Below are positions 38,852 to 47,911 of a stretch of DNA of 64,000 bases, in pieces. The DNA lies in contig MKSX01000010.1 in NCBI GenBank assembly GCA_001897445.1, positions 83,942 through 147,941 of the forward strand, read 5' to 3'. The position numbers were made by a program, and so were the translations under genes. Source of the stretch: Alphaproteobacteria bacterium 33-17 (GTDB lineage Bacteria > Pseudomonadota > Alphaproteobacteria > Rickettsiales > 33-17). Every line of letters begins with the position of its first letter. Position 1 is the first letter of the stretch. The notes under the pieces are model-generated. The model saw only the letters and a list, made by a program, of their open reading frames with translations, was not told the DNA's origin and searched no databases.

Positions 38852-40068
38852 CAATGGGCGGCCCAGTTGATTGATTTTAAATCTACACCATCCTGGAACA
38901 TTTCCCAAAGTGGGCTCATTTCTCTTAATTTTGCTATGCTGCTTTTTACTGTAGCAATCGCATGTTTTACTTCTTCTTCTGTAGTAAACCTTCCAAAACC
39001 AAACCTTATTGATGTATGAGCAAGCTCTTCATCAAGCCCTAAAGCCCTTAAAACATATGACGGTTCAAGTGACTCTGATGTGCAGGCAGAACCTGAAGAC
39101 ACTGCTAAATCTTTAATTGCCATAATCATTGACTCACCTTCAATGTATGCAAAGCTAAGGTTTAGGTTACCAGGATATCTAGCGTCTTTATCACCGTTTA
39201 AGAATACTTCAGGAATATCTCTTACTATTTCAGAATAGAACATATCAAAATATTTTTTGAGCATATCATGGTCTTTCTGCATTTCTTCACCAGCAATTTT
39301 TGCCGCTTCACCAAGCGCCACAATAAGCGGTGTTGATAAAGTACCAGAGCGCATTCCTCTTTCCTGACCTCCACCATTAATAATTGGCTCAAGTCTTACT
39401 CTTGGTTTTCTACGCACAAAAAGAGCGCCTATTCCTTTTGGAGCATAGACCTTATGACCTGAAATACTTAGTAAATCAATATTCATTTCATTCACGTCAA
39501 TTGGGAGCTTCCCAAAACCCTGTGCAGCGTCTGTATGGAAAAACACACCTTTTTCTTTACAAATTGCACCAATTTCTTTAAGTGGCTGAATCACACCTAT
39601 CTCGTTATTTACAAACATAACTGAAACAATAGAAGTCTGATCTGTAATTGCGTTTTTAAGCTCATCTAAATCAATGAGTCCATTTGGCTTAACTGGCAGA
39701 TAAGTTACCTTAAATCCATCTTCTTCTAAATGCCTGCAAGCATCTAGAACACATTTATGCTCGGTTGCAACAGTTATAATATGGTTTTTTTTATCTTTAT
39801 AAAACCTTGCCACACCTTTAATTGCAAGGTTATTTGACTCAGTAGCACCTGAAGTAAAAATTATTTCCTTACTATCTGCTTTTATAAGCTTCGCTATCTC
39901 TTCTCTTGCATTTTCTACTGCTTTTTCTGCTTCCCAGCCATATGCATGGCTTCTGGAATGTGGGTTACCGAATTTCTCGGTAAAATAAGGAATCATTTTA
40001 TCCATAACCCTGGGATCAACCGGAGTTGTAGCTTGATAATCCAGATAAATTGGTAATTTTAACGACAT
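38851..40068 (-). CDS. iscS: Cysteine desulfurase IscS
   Basis: A PLP enzyme that takes sulfur from cysteine for Fe-S clusters and tRNA thiolation. The 405-residue protein begins [16 protein letters not shown]. It has the PLP lysine in [12 protein letters not shown] and the catalytic Cys in [23 protein letters not shown], the long-loop form typical of IscS. Its start overlaps the end of the second desulfurase gene by 10 bases. It is placed directly before iscU, so it is the main sulfur donor of the operon. Confidence 0.96.
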   Translation of the reverse strand: MSLKLPIYLDYQATTPVDPRVMDKMIPYFTEKFGNPHSRSHAYGWEAEKAVENAREEIAKLIKADSKEIIFTSGATESNNLAIKGVARFYKDKKNHIITVATEHKCVLDACRHLEEDGFKVTYLPVKPNGLIDLDELKNAITDQTSIVSVMFVNNEIGVIQPLKEIGAICKEKGVFFHTDAAQGFGKLPIDVNEMNIDLLSISGHKVYAPKGIGALFVRRKPRVRLEPIINGGGQERGMRSGTLSTPLIVALGEAAKIAGEEMQKDHDMLKKYFDMFYSEIVRDIPEVFLNGDKDARYPGNLNLSFAYIEGESMIMAIKDLAVSSGSACTSESLEPSYVLRALGLDEELAHTSIRFGFGRFTTEEEVKHAIATVKSSIAKLREMSPLWEMFQDGVDLKSINWAAH

Positions 40069-41180
40069 ATTTCCTCTGTTTTTACATTCTTTTGGTATAT
40101 TTCATCCCAAACTTTTATAAACTCTTCAATCTCATTTTTAGTAGTAAACTGCGAAGTACTAACCCTTACCACGCACCTCGCCTCACTCTCATTCATTCCT
40201 TGCGCAAGCAGTACATGAGAGGCTGCAATTTTCCCTGAAGAACATGCAGCACCCGAACTTATTGCAATGCCTGCCATATCAAACGATATTAACTGCGTTT
40301 CATTTGGAACATCTGGCATATATATTAAGCTTGTATTAGGAAGCCTTTTTGAGCCTTGCGATATAATTTTTGCACCTTTTCTTTTAAGAATCTCGGTTTC
40401 AAGGAATTTTTGATTATCAACACAAATACTGGTATAACTGTCTATATTACTTACAGCAATTTCAATTGCCTTTGCCATACCAATTATGCCTATAGTATTT
40501 TCAGTACCTGCCCTAAGCCCCTGATTCTGACCGCCACCTTTATGCATTGGCGCAAGCGGTATGCCGCGTTTGATAAACAGCGCCCCAACTCCCTGAGCGC
40601 CATGAATTTTATGGCTTGATAATGTAAATGCATCTAAATCTAAACTTGCTAAATCAACTTTAACCTTGCCAACTGCCTGAATCATATCTGAATGAAGCAT
40701 AGCGCCATATTTTTTAGTGATTTCGCGTATCTTTACAATGTCCTGAATCACACCAGTTTCATTATTAGCATACATAACAGATACTAGCGGCTTGTTATGT
40801 TTTTGAATCTCTACTTCAAGCTGATTTAGGTCTATATGACCATTATTATCAACATCTATAAGCATTAAGTCTTCTCTACTATTTAGTATAGAAGCATGTT
40901 CTGTTTTAGATGTAATAACTTTTACATTTTCAATATAGTTTACCACCCAGTTATTTGTCTCAGTGCCAGATGAAGTAAATATAATTCTATAATCGTTTTT
41001 ATTTATATTCAGAGACTTACATATAATATCTTTGGCATTTTCGATGTACTTTCTTGCTTCTCTTCCCAAATTATGAACCGAAGAAGAATTCATAGGTTTT
41101 GACACAAATTCAGACATATACGCCCACACTTCAGGAAGTATGTTAGTTGTAGCGTTATTATCTAAATATATATTATGCAT
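40059..41180 (-). CDS. Second cysteine desulfurase (IscS/NifS-like)
   Basis: A 373-residue paralogue of IscS. It has [18 protein letters not shown] at the start, the PLP lysine in [12 protein letters not shown] and the catalytic Cys in [19 protein letters not shown]. The ATG at 41180 is chosen; the longer frame from a TTG at 41210 adds residues that do not fit the family. It lies between iscR and iscS and overlaps both. Two desulfurase genes in tandem after iscR are known in Rickettsiales; the separate job of this copy is not known. Confidence 0.92.
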   Translation of the reverse strand: MHNIYLDNNATTNILPEVWAYMSEFVSKPMNSSSVHNLGREARKYIENAKDIICKSLNINKNDYRIIFTSSGTETNNWVVNYIENVKVITSKTEHASILNSREDLMLIDVDNNGHIDLNQLEVEIQKHNKPLVSVMYANNETGVIQDIVKIREITKKYGAMLHSDMIQAVGKVKVDLASLDLDAFTLSSHKIHGAQGVGALFIKRGIPLAPMHKGGGQNQGLRAGTENTIGIIGMAKAIEIAVSNIDSYTSICVDNQKFLETEILKRKGAKIISQGSKRLPNTSLIYMPDVPNETQLISFDMAGIAISSGAACSSGKIAASHVLLAQGMNESEARCVVRVSTSQFTTKNEIEEFIKVWDEIYQKNVKTEEICR

Positions 41181-41598
41181 TGCTAAACTTACCGTTTTTA
41201 AAATCTTCAAGTGTCACAGATGTTAAATAAGCTTCAATCTTGATACCAAGCTCATCCCATAAGTCATGGGTTGCGCACTTTGCCCCATTTGGCATACAAC
41301 CAGCTAATCCGTCGTTAGTGCATCTTACAATTTTTATAGGCTCTTCGACTGCATGAATAATTTCAGCGATTGATATTTCTGATAAATCTTTAGCGAGTGT
41401 ATAACCCCCACCAGGACCTTTAACAGACTGAACTATATCATTTTTACGGAGTCTTACAAAAATCTGCTCCAGATAATTAAGAGGGATACTTTGTTTTTCA
41501 GCAATATCCGCTATAGTTGTTGGGGTATTGCGGTTTTTATTCATGGCCAAATAAACCATAGCCATCACAGCGTATCTACCCTTGGTTGTTAGCATCAT
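41173..41598 (-). CDS. iscR: Fe-S cluster regulator IscR (Rrf2 family)
   Basis: A winged-helix repressor that senses Fe-S status through its own [2Fe-2S] cluster. Counting from ATG 41598 (a second ATG follows at once) the protein has 141 residues. LTTKGRYAVMAMVYLA and the recognition helix region IPLNYLEQIFVRLRKNDIVQS are typical. The cluster ligands are Cys93, Cys101, Cys108 and His111 (CATH). The promoter upstream overlaps a near-perfect type-1 IscR box, so the gene is very likely self-repressed. It heads the whole isc operon. Confidence 0.95.
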   Translation of the reverse strand: MMLTTKGRYAVMAMVYLAMNKNRNTPTTIADIAEKQSIPLNYLEQIFVRLRKNDIVQSVKGPGGGYTLAKDLSEISIAEIIHAVEEPIKIVRCTNDGLAGCMPNGAKCATHDLWDELGIKIEAYLTSVTLEDFKNGKFSNA

Positions 41599-41680
41599 GA
41601 TAAGAAAGTACCATAAAAATGTTGCCACTTATGCAAAAACATTGCATTTCGTAAAAAATTTTTCTAATATATTGAAGAAA

Positions 41681-41713
41681 GTTATATAATACCCTATTAA
41701 ATTAGTCAAGTAT
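41681..41713 (-). promoter_or_regulatory. iscR promoter overlapping a type-1 IscR box
   Basis: On the minus strand TTGACT (complement of 41704-41709) and TATAAC (complement of 41681-41686) are 17 bases apart. Positions 41689-41713 read on that strand as ATACTTGACT, AATTTAA, TAGGGTAT. This fits the E. coli type-1 IscR consensus at 23 of 25 positions by my count. The box covers the -35 and spacer of iscR and lies just downstream of TATAAT (41685-41690) facing the divergent hydrolase gene, so both directions may be controlled. Confidence 0.75.
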
Positions 41714-41731
41714 TCCGGGAGAATAAATTAC

Positions 41732-42445
41732 ATGCCAGAAGTTATTATTAGTGGTTCAGAAGGTAGAATCGAAGCAAGATATACACAAGGTAAAGAACCT
41801 AATGCACCTGCGGCACTTATACTTCATCCACATCCGCAATATGGCGGCACTATGAATAATAAGGTAGTTTATAATCTATACAGCCAGTTTGCTGCTAAGG
41901 GATTTTCAGTACTTCGCTTTAATTTTAGGGGCGTTGGAAGATCTAGTGGTACTTTTGACCATGGTATTGGTGAGCTTATCGACGCAGCTATCGCGCTCGA
42001 CTGGCTACAACTTCACAATCCATCTGCTTCAAGCTTCTGGATTGGCGGATTCTCATTTGGCTCATGGATTGCCCTTCAGCTTCTTATGAGAAGACCTGAA
42101 ATTCAAGGCTTTATTGCTGTTTCTCCTCCTGCAAATAAATATGACTTCTCATTTTTATCACCTTGCCCTTCTTCAGGTATTATTATTCAGGGTGATGCAG
42201 ATTCAATTTCTACAGAAGAATCAGTAAGTAAGCTGGTTTCTAAAGTTGCTAAACAAAAAAATATCGAAATCGATTACACTGTAATACAAGGTGCAGATCA
42301 TTATTTCCGTACTACTATGGATCAGTTTAATCAGGCAGTTAATGAATATATTGACAGAAGACTAATTCAGCTATCAGAAGGCGGATATAAAAAAGTTGAC
42401 AGACGCAGAAGAAAAGTAACAATTTCTGAAGATGACGAAGAATAA
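41732..42445 (+). CDS. Alpha/beta hydrolase
   Basis: A 237-residue serine hydrolase. The oxyanion region LILHPHPQYGGTMNNKVV, the strand-helix RFNFRGVGRSSGTFDHG, the nucleophile elbow GFSFGSW and a late His in GADHYF give a complete alpha/beta fold of the COG2945 type. An Asp in IIQGDADSI fills the acid position. The C-terminus is highly basic, then acidic. GGGAG precedes the ATG. The substrate is unknown. Its promoter region is shared with the IscR box. Confidence 0.85.
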   Translation: MPEVIISGSEGRIEARYTQGKEPNAPAALILHPHPQYGGTMNNKVVYNLYSQFAAKGFSVLRFNFRGVGRSSGTFDHGIGELIDAAIALDWLQLHNPSASSFWIGGFSFGSWIALQLLMRRPEIQGFIAVSPPANKYDFSFLSPCPSSGIIIQGDADSISTEESVSKLVSKVAKQKNIEIDYTVIQGADHYFRTTMDQFNQAVNEYIDRRLIQLSEGGYKKVDRRRRKVTISEDDEE

Positions 42446-42555
42446 AATTCTTTAAAATTCAACAACTTAATTGAAATTCTAATTTTGCTTTAGCCTTTTA
42501 CAATTTTGTGATATCATTAAATTATTAATAAATATCACAAATAATGAAGGGTAAT

Positions 42556-44046
42556 ATGGGCAAAGAGAGTCAAGCAAGCATTCAAAATATATTAGATGAA
42601 TGCGACCAAATTCAAAGCAAGATAATTAACACTACAGCTAATCATCTTCAGCTTGAAAATATTCCGTTTAAAGATCTTTTAAGAGAATCGGCTTACACTA
42701 ACTTAGATTATTCACAGAAAGCGGACACTAAAAGCAGTTACAGCCCTGTAGAGTCGCATATAAGATTAATGAATGATTTAGCTAAATCAACATTTAAAGA
42801 TGCCGCTGCTTACCAAAATAATCCAAAGGTTGCCGCAAAATTAAAAGAAACTCAGGAATTATTAAATTCTCTACAAGACCCCAAGAAAAGAGAAGACTTT
42901 TATAAAAAAGGTTTTAAAGATTATGCCGATATGGCTTTAACTAAAATGATAGTGAATAATTTAAATATTGAAGATAATAATCAAAAAAACAAGGCAATAG
43001 ATGCAGTACTTAAATCTGTAAAAAATGCTAATTTACCCTTAAAAAACTTTTACGATAACTATATTCATACATTATCAGAACACAATGTTAGCAAAAATTA
43101 CCAAACTATTTTACCTGAATTAAAACCTTACATATCCCAAATTAAAGATTCATTAAACTGGAAAGATCCTATAAATCCAGATATTATCAAAAAAATTGCG
43201 GGCAATTCTTTAGAAAAAATGCATAAAGAACATGGCTTAAAAGATCAGGTATCGAGGCTTACAGATAAAATATCTAATAGTCTTAATTATACTAAGCAAT
43301 CTAAAGGAAAAGTCGTGGATTTGATTAATAAAATTTGCAAGGAATCAAAGATAGAAAATTTAAACCCAACTATTACAGATCTAATCATCAAACGCATTAA
43401 AGAGAATTCTGCAATTAAAGAACAAGATGAAAATGGCAAACCAATACGTCATTTAACTTCAGAATCTATCAAAAGAATTGAAAAAGATCTTATAAATGAT
43501 GTAAAAGAACTTAAAGGTCAAAGCCCTGAAAGTTTATCAAACAAAATGACTAAAGCTTTAGGTTTAAATAAAGAATCAGCTGGTAAACTGACCAATTTAA
43601 TTCATAAAATTTGTGAAGAAAATCACATAGCAGAAATTGATAAAAATACAGCAAACATTATTGAAAAACACGTTAAAGAAAATGCAAGTAAAGTTAAATC
43701 AAAAGGCGTAGGATCTAAATCATCTATGAACATTGATACTTTAGCAGTTGATCTAATAGAACATAAGGTTCAAAATGAGATTAAAGCGCAGCATGAAGTT
43801 AAAGCTAAAGTAGGAAATCCTTTAAAGCCAAAAGCTGAACCTGAAAAACAAACAGAAACAGCAAAACAAAATGCAAGACCAGTTAACAGAAGCCGTCGTA
43901 ATAGTACAAATCAGAATTTAGATTCAGATACAATGAGGAAAGCTTTGGAAGAATTTAAAACTGAACCGAAAAAACCTAGTATTAATACAAATACTAGAAA
44001 TAGGGCTAACGCTACTAGTAAGCAAACTCCAACCAGAAATTTTTAG
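42556..44046 (+). CDS. Helical tandem-repeat protein, putative effector
   Basis: An unrecognised 496-residue protein, highly charged and helical, without signal peptide. Two copies of a unit of about 55 residues are visible, one around residues 235-290 (with GKVVDLINKICKESKIENL) and one around 330-390 (with GKLTNLIHKICEENHIAEI). The C-terminal 90 residues are basic and disordered (PVNRSRRNSTNQN). ATG 42556 is preferred over 42544 because AAGGG lies just before it. A strong terminator follows. Host-directed function is inferred only from its repeat nature. Confidence 0.6.
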   Translation: MGKESQASIQNILDECDQIQSKIINTTANHLQLENIPFKDLLRESAYTNLDYSQKADTKSSYSPVESHIRLMNDLAKSTFKDAAAYQNNPKVAAKLKETQELLNSLQDPKKREDFYKKGFKDYADMALTKMIVNNLNIEDNNQKNKAIDAVLKSVKNANLPLKNFYDNYIHTLSEHNVSKNYQTILPELKPYISQIKDSLNWKDPINPDIIKKIAGNSLEKMHKEHGLKDQVSRLTDKISNSLNYTKQSKGKVVDLINKICKESKIENLNPTITDLIIKRIKENSAIKEQDENGKPIRHLTSESIKRIEKDLINDVKELKGQSPESLSNKMTKALGLNKESAGKLTNLIHKICEENHIAEIDKNTANIIEKHVKENASKVKSKGVGSKSSMNIDTLAVDLIEHKVQNEIKAQHEVKAKVGNPLKPKAEPEKQTETAKQNARPVNRSRRNSTNQNLDSDTMRKALEEFKTEPKKPSINTNTRNRANATSKQTPTRNF

Positions 44047-44052
44047 ATTTCG

Positions 44053-44080
44053 TAAAAGCCCAAAAATTATTGGGCTTTTA
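44053..44080. terminator. Bidirectional terminator
   Basis: TAAAAGCCCA (44053-44062) pairs perfectly with TGGGCTTTTA (44071-44080). It ends both the repeat-protein gene and the converging MFS gene, whose stop codon lies within it. Confidence 0.85.
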
Positions 44081-45314
44081 CTATTTTATTGTTAGACGAA
44101 ACTTCCATTCCATTTAGAACAAGCATTACAACACCTGCTATAATTGAAAGCCCAGGTATAATAGTAAGACCCCACTGCATTGCTTCAGCTTCCATCATAC
44201 CACCAGCCTGAAGACTTGTAATTGCCTGACCAATAATACTGTGGAAAACGTAACCAAAAATCATGATCATCATATTTGCAACCGAAGCAGCAAGCGTTCT
44301 GCTTTTTTCAGGAGCATATTCAGAAGCCTTATATATTCCAATTACCTGATACGAAGCTGCACAACCAAGCATAACCATCATAAACCCTGCAATAAACTGG
44401 TTTGTAGGCATGAGGAAAATTACGTATAACATTCCAAAACCCATCATGAATGCACATATAGCAAGCATTAAAAAATATTTGCCCATTTTCTCTGTGAGTA
44501 TTCCAAGTATTGGGGTAAATGCGCATATTGCCACATACACAACAGAAACAAGCGCAGGACCTTCATATTCTCCAAAACTTTTTACATTTTTCATGAAAAG
44601 CGGGCCCCAAATGTCGGCAAAACCTTCAATAACACCAACCATAAGACCTAACATAATACTAATATTGATAACGTACTTGTTGAGTAAAACAGTTTTAGCG
44701 TCATTAATCATATCTTTAACGCTAACTTCACTATTGTTAGTTTCATTTTTAAACAGAACGCTAATTAAGCCAAATAAAACTGCACCTAATATCATTAAAA
44801 GATTTACAGCATAATCAAAACCAAATGTATTCTTTATTAAATTAAGTGGCGCACCAGCATATAAAGGACCCATAAGACCAATTGTAACCGAATAACCAAT
44901 CATTTGTGAGAATTTATTATGCGCAAAGCAGCTTGAAACTATCTTAAATAATCCAAGTATTGCCGCAGATGAACCAATACCTGTAATAAGCCTGCCTATA
45001 ACTACCATAGACCATGAATCAGAAAATACTATTGGCGCAATACCCAGTATTACAAGCGACACATAAGCAAGCATTTGTTTTTTTAAGGCAAACCTATCAA
45101 GCATTATTCCAATTGGAACGTGCGCTAAGGAATAACCAATATAATAAACACCAGAAAACTGACCGAAAGCCGCAGAATCCACCTGAAAACGGTTTTGAAT
45201 ATCCGTAATCATTACACTTGGCGCAACTCTTACAATATATTGATATAGTAAAAATACAGAACCTATAGCCCATAGTAAAATTGGATTAACTTTGTTTTCC
45301 TGTGAAGTGCTCAT
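44067..45314 (-). CDS. MFS transporter
   Basis: A 415-residue, twelve-helix major facilitator. The first helix contains LLYQYIVRVAPSVM; loop 2-3 has GYSLAHVPIGIMLDRFALKK, an MFS motif-A variant; and GRLITGIGSSAAILGLFKI follows. The N-terminus resembles organic-anion or sugar-phosphate type carriers (ACS-like), but the substrate is not evident. The start ATG 45314 is supported by GGAGAG nine bases upstream; the longer frame to 45380 lacks such a site. Confidence 0.82.
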   Translation of the reverse strand: MSTSQENKVNPILLWAIGSVFLLYQYIVRVAPSVMITDIQNRFQVDSAAFGQFSGVYYIGYSLAHVPIGIMLDRFALKKQMLAYVSLVILGIAPIVFSDSWSMVVIGRLITGIGSSAAILGLFKIVSSCFAHNKFSQMIGYSVTIGLMGPLYAGAPLNLIKNTFGFDYAVNLLMILGAVLFGLISVLFKNETNNSEVSVKDMINDAKTVLLNKYVINISIMLGLMVGVIEGFADIWGPLFMKNVKSFGEYEGPALVSVVYVAICAFTPILGILTEKMGKYFLMLAICAFMMGFGMLYVIFLMPTNQFIAGFMMVMLGCAASYQVIGIYKASEYAPEKSRTLAASVANMMIMIFGYVFHSIIGQAITSLQAGGMMEAEAMQWGLTIIPGLSIIAGVVMLVLNGMEVSSNNKIVKAQ

Positions 45315-45624
45315 TTTGATCGCTCTCCTATTGATATTATTTGTTGATTTAGTTTTGAAAATAAGGCTGCAAAGATGCAAGAGTAAAAAGATATTATAGC
45401 GGACAAACCGCGACTGTGGCCGCTGCGCACATCACAGCGACATGAATAAAAAGATTAGTTGATGTATAAAAACTTTTTTCCATAATAGTGATAAACTAGC
45501 ATCATGATAATTTTTAGTCAACCAATTTTTAACTTCTTAGACGTAAAAGCCATTCTGCGAGTAAAATATGGCAAGCTTAAAATATCTTTTAGTTTAAAAT
45601 ATATTCATTTTTTAAACCTTGAGA
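45315..45624. other. Intergenic region before fliQ
   Basis: This gap between divergent genes starts with a GC-richer patch (about 45402-45442) unlike its surroundings. A 41-codon frame (45504-45629) has no ribosome-binding site or recognisable product and is not called. The last 108 bases before fliQ are a family A element. Confidence 0.5.
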
Positions 45625-45732
45625 TATAAAGTATTTTAGGTTAGATTAAATACAGGAATGACGAGCGAAACCTAGTAAAATCTAGGTAAGCAAGGAAATG
45701 ACGCATATATAATCAATATAAAATACTTTATA
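45625..45732 (+). repeat. Family A element, copy 4 (abutting fliQ start)
   Basis: The core is AGGAATGACGAGCGAA, ACCTAG/CTAGGT around TAAAAT, then AAGCAAGGAAATGACGCAT. The outermost arms TATAAAGTATTTTA (45625-45638) and TAAAATACTTTATA (45719-45732) are perfectly complementary over 14 bp and continue imperfectly to about 28 bp. The right arm ends one base before the fliQ ATG, so in mRNA the translation start lies at the foot of a long stem. Confidence 0.88.
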
Positions 45733-45733
45733 A

Positions 45734-46000
45734 ATGGAACAACAGGAAGTTTTAACTATTGCACACGATGCTATTATAGTACTAATGAAAGTTGGTGCGC
45801 CTATATTGCTTGTTGCTTTATCGGTTGGTTTGATAATCTCGCTATTTCAGGCACTTACACAGATTCAGGAAAATACATTATCTTTCGTTCCTAAAATGAT
45901 AGCTATTTTAGTATGCCTTATGATTGCTATGCCATGGATGGGATCTCAGCTCAGAACCTTCAATGAAAGGGTTATGGAAAAAATCATAGGAATACCATAA
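45734..46000 (+). CDS. fliQ: Flagellar export gate protein FliQ
   Basis: An 88-residue inner-membrane protein of the flagellar type III export gate. Two long hydrophobic helices (about residues 14-38 and 52-72) and the conserved VGLIISLFQALTQIQENTLSFVPK segment are typical. Its stop overlaps the fliR start by one base (TAATG). There is no Shine-Dalgarno sequence; the bases before the ATG belong to the family A palindrome. Confidence 0.94.
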   Translation: MEQQEVLTIAHDAIIVLMKVGAPILLVALSVGLIISLFQALTQIQENTLSFVPKMIAILVCLMIAMPWMGSQLRTFNERVMEKIIGIP

Positions 46001-46770
46001 TGCTTAACAGCCTTTCAGACCTTACTACTCAGGTAGTTGTTAGTTACTTCCTTATATTTTGCCGTATTGGCGCGGCATATATGACAATGCCAGCACTTGG
46101 TGAGGCTTATATATCCACAAGAATCAGGCTTATAGCAGCAATTATTACCAGCATTGTAATTGTACCTGTTGTTGACAACGCATTTAAAGGAGTTCATGAA
46201 AATGTTATGATCATGACCCTCCGCATATTTAATGAGGTTCTTATAGGCGTTATAATGGGGTTTTTGGTTAAGGTACTCATGGCAACTATTGGCTTATGCG
46301 GTATTATGATTTCATCACAATCAGGGCTTTCATCTGCCATGATGTTTGACCCTAATACAGATTCACAAGGTGTTGTAGAGGGTAACTTTTTAAGTGCGGT
46401 GGTTGTTGTGTTAATTTTCGTAACCGACATGCACCATCACTTATTATATGGTATTGTCCACAGTTATAAAGTTTTCCCACTGCTTCATACTATTAACTAT
46501 GAGCATTTAGCAAACGACATTTCACACCTGATCGGCCAGAGTTTTATCATGGCATTTAAAATGGCAAGCCCACATATTGTTGTGGGCATTATTTTGATGT
46601 TCTCTGCTGGTATTTTATCAAGGCTTATGCCGAATATTCAAATTTTCTTCCTGCTTATGCCAATACAAATTCTGGTAAGCTTCACACTTATGACCCTAAC
46701 ACTCGGTTCAATAATAATGTGGTATTTTGAATTTTTAAGCGAAAACATCAACAAAATGTTCGGGCTTTAG
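46000..46770 (+). CDS. fliR: Flagellar export gate protein FliR
   Basis: A 256-residue partner of FliQ in the export gate, with about six transmembrane helices. Typical segments are FCRIGAAYMTMPALGEAYISTRIRL, GFLVKVLMATIGLCGIMIS and MLPNIQIFFLLMPIQILVSF. Together with FliQ and the FliO- and FlhB-like genes at 16.5-17.3 kb, it shows that the organism keeps at least part of a flagellar export system, with genes scattered over the chromosome. Confidence 0.94.
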   Translation: MLNSLSDLTTQVVVSYFLIFCRIGAAYMTMPALGEAYISTRIRLIAAIITSIVIVPVVDNAFKGVHENVMIMTLRIFNEVLIGVIMGFLVKVLMATIGLCGIMISSQSGLSSAMMFDPNTDSQGVVEGNFLSAVVVVLIFVTDMHHHLLYGIVHSYKVFPLLHTINYEHLANDISHLIGQSFIMAFKMASPHIVVGIILMFSAGILSRLMPNIQIFFLLMPIQILVSFTLMTLTLGSIIMWYFEFLSENINKMFGL

Positions 46771-47871
46771 TTACTTCCCTTTTGCCTGATTTTCTTTAGC
46801 TTTTTGCTCAACCATAGCTCTAAAATCAACCATATCTTTCTGGCTTGTTCCTAATTTTGGTAATATATGGTAGTTTATAATATCCGAAGGAATAACAATT
46901 ACGTTAGTTTCTGACTGTTGATTAGAGTTATTAGTACTCGTAACTTCCAAACTTAATTGAAAATCTCTACATATTGATACAATTTGCTGTGTCATTTTAA
47001 ATCTTTCAATATATGACTCAAACTTAGCATCTGTAAGTGGCTCGCTATTTGCTTTATAATCAGCAGCAATCATCTTACCTAAAAACGGTAACGAATCCTT
47101 AAGCTTGTTATAGTACTTATATGATAATTTATTAAAATAACTAAGTGGCATATCAGGAATATTATGCTTGCCTAACAATTCCTTAAACTGTTTTTCACTA
47201 GTTACTTCTAGAACTCTGACTACTTCAAAATCACCATCAATTCTTGCTAAATACAATGCTGTATCGCCACCTGTGCTTTTCTGATTAACATCCGCTTTTG
47301 CCTCTATAATTGCATTCACCACATTTAAATGACTATTCTCTGATGCCAAGTGTAAAGGTGTATTGCCATCTTTATCTTGTAAATTAACATCTGCTTTTGC
47401 TGCTATTAGTGCATTCACCACATTTAAATGACCATCCCTTGCTGCAATGTGTAAAGCTGTATTGCCATATGCATCCTTGAAATCAACACTACAGTTTGCT
47501 GCTATTAGTGCATTGACCACCTCTAAATGACCATCCCTTGCTGCAATGTGTAAAGCTGTATTGCCATATGCATCCTTGAAATCAACACTACAGTTTGCTG
47601 CTATTAGTGCATTCACCACCTCTAAATGACCATTCCCTGCTGCACGGTGTAAAGCTGTATTGCCATTTTTATCTTGTAAATTAACATCTGCTTTTGCTGC
47701 TATTAGTGCATTCACCACCTCTAAATGACCATTCCCTGCTGCACGGTGTAAAGCTGTATTGCCATATGCATCCTTAAAATTAACACTACAGTTTGCTGCT
47801 ATTAGTGCATTCACCACCTCTAAATGACCATTCCTTGCTGCTTTTAATAAAGCTTCATTCGTATTTTTCAT
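46771..47871 (-). CDS. Ankyrin repeat protein with F-box-like C-terminus
   Basis: A 366-residue protein with six or seven ankyrin units of 33 residues (residues about 5-225), nearly identical to each other (GHLEVVNALIAA start, GNTALH end). The rest contains a region shared with the next protein (EKQFKELLGKHNIPDMPL, then LGKMIAADYKANSEPLTDA). A C-terminal segment VIPSDIINYHILPKLGTS is followed by DFRAMVEQKAKENQAKGK. That last part resembles an F-box/PRANC-type motif. AGGA precedes the ATG. It lies 40 bases downstream of its paralogue and abuts fliR. Probable host-directed protein. Confidence 0.88.
   Translation of the reverse strand: MKNTNEALLKAARNGHLEVVNALIAANCSVNFKDAYGNTALHRAAGNGHLEVVNALIAAKADVNLQDKNGNTALHRAAGNGHLEVVNALIAANCSVDFKDAYGNTALHIAARDGHLEVVNALIAANCSVDFKDAYGNTALHIAARDGHLNVVNALIAAKADVNLQDKDGNTPLHLASENSHLNVVNAIIEAKADVNQKSTGGDTALYLARIDGDFEVVRVLEVTSEKQFKELLGKHNIPDMPLSYFNKLSYKYYNKLKDSLPFLGKMIAADYKANSEPLTDAKFESYIERFKMTQQIVSICRDFQLSLEVTSTNNSNQQSETNVIVIPSDIINYHILPKLGTSQKDMVDFRAMVEQKAKENQAKGK
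47330..47850 (-). repeat. Tandem 99-bp ankyrin-coding repeats
   Basis: Five units of 99 bp encode 33-residue ankyrin repeats with few nucleotide differences. Two neighbouring units encode the same protein sequence. The close match, including silent sites, indicates recent duplication or gene conversion. Confidence 0.85.
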
Positions 47872-47911
47872 ATTTTTCGTCCTGTTTAAAATTATCTGTT
47901 CTATAGATTTA

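Noticed and set aside
41181..41210. Upstream TTG start for the second cysteine desulfurase
   Set aside because: The extra ten residues do not fit the family, and ATG 41180 gives the normal N-terminus.
45504..45629. 41-codon frame upstream of fliQ
   Set aside because: No ribosome-binding site, no recognisable product, and its end lies in the family A left arm.
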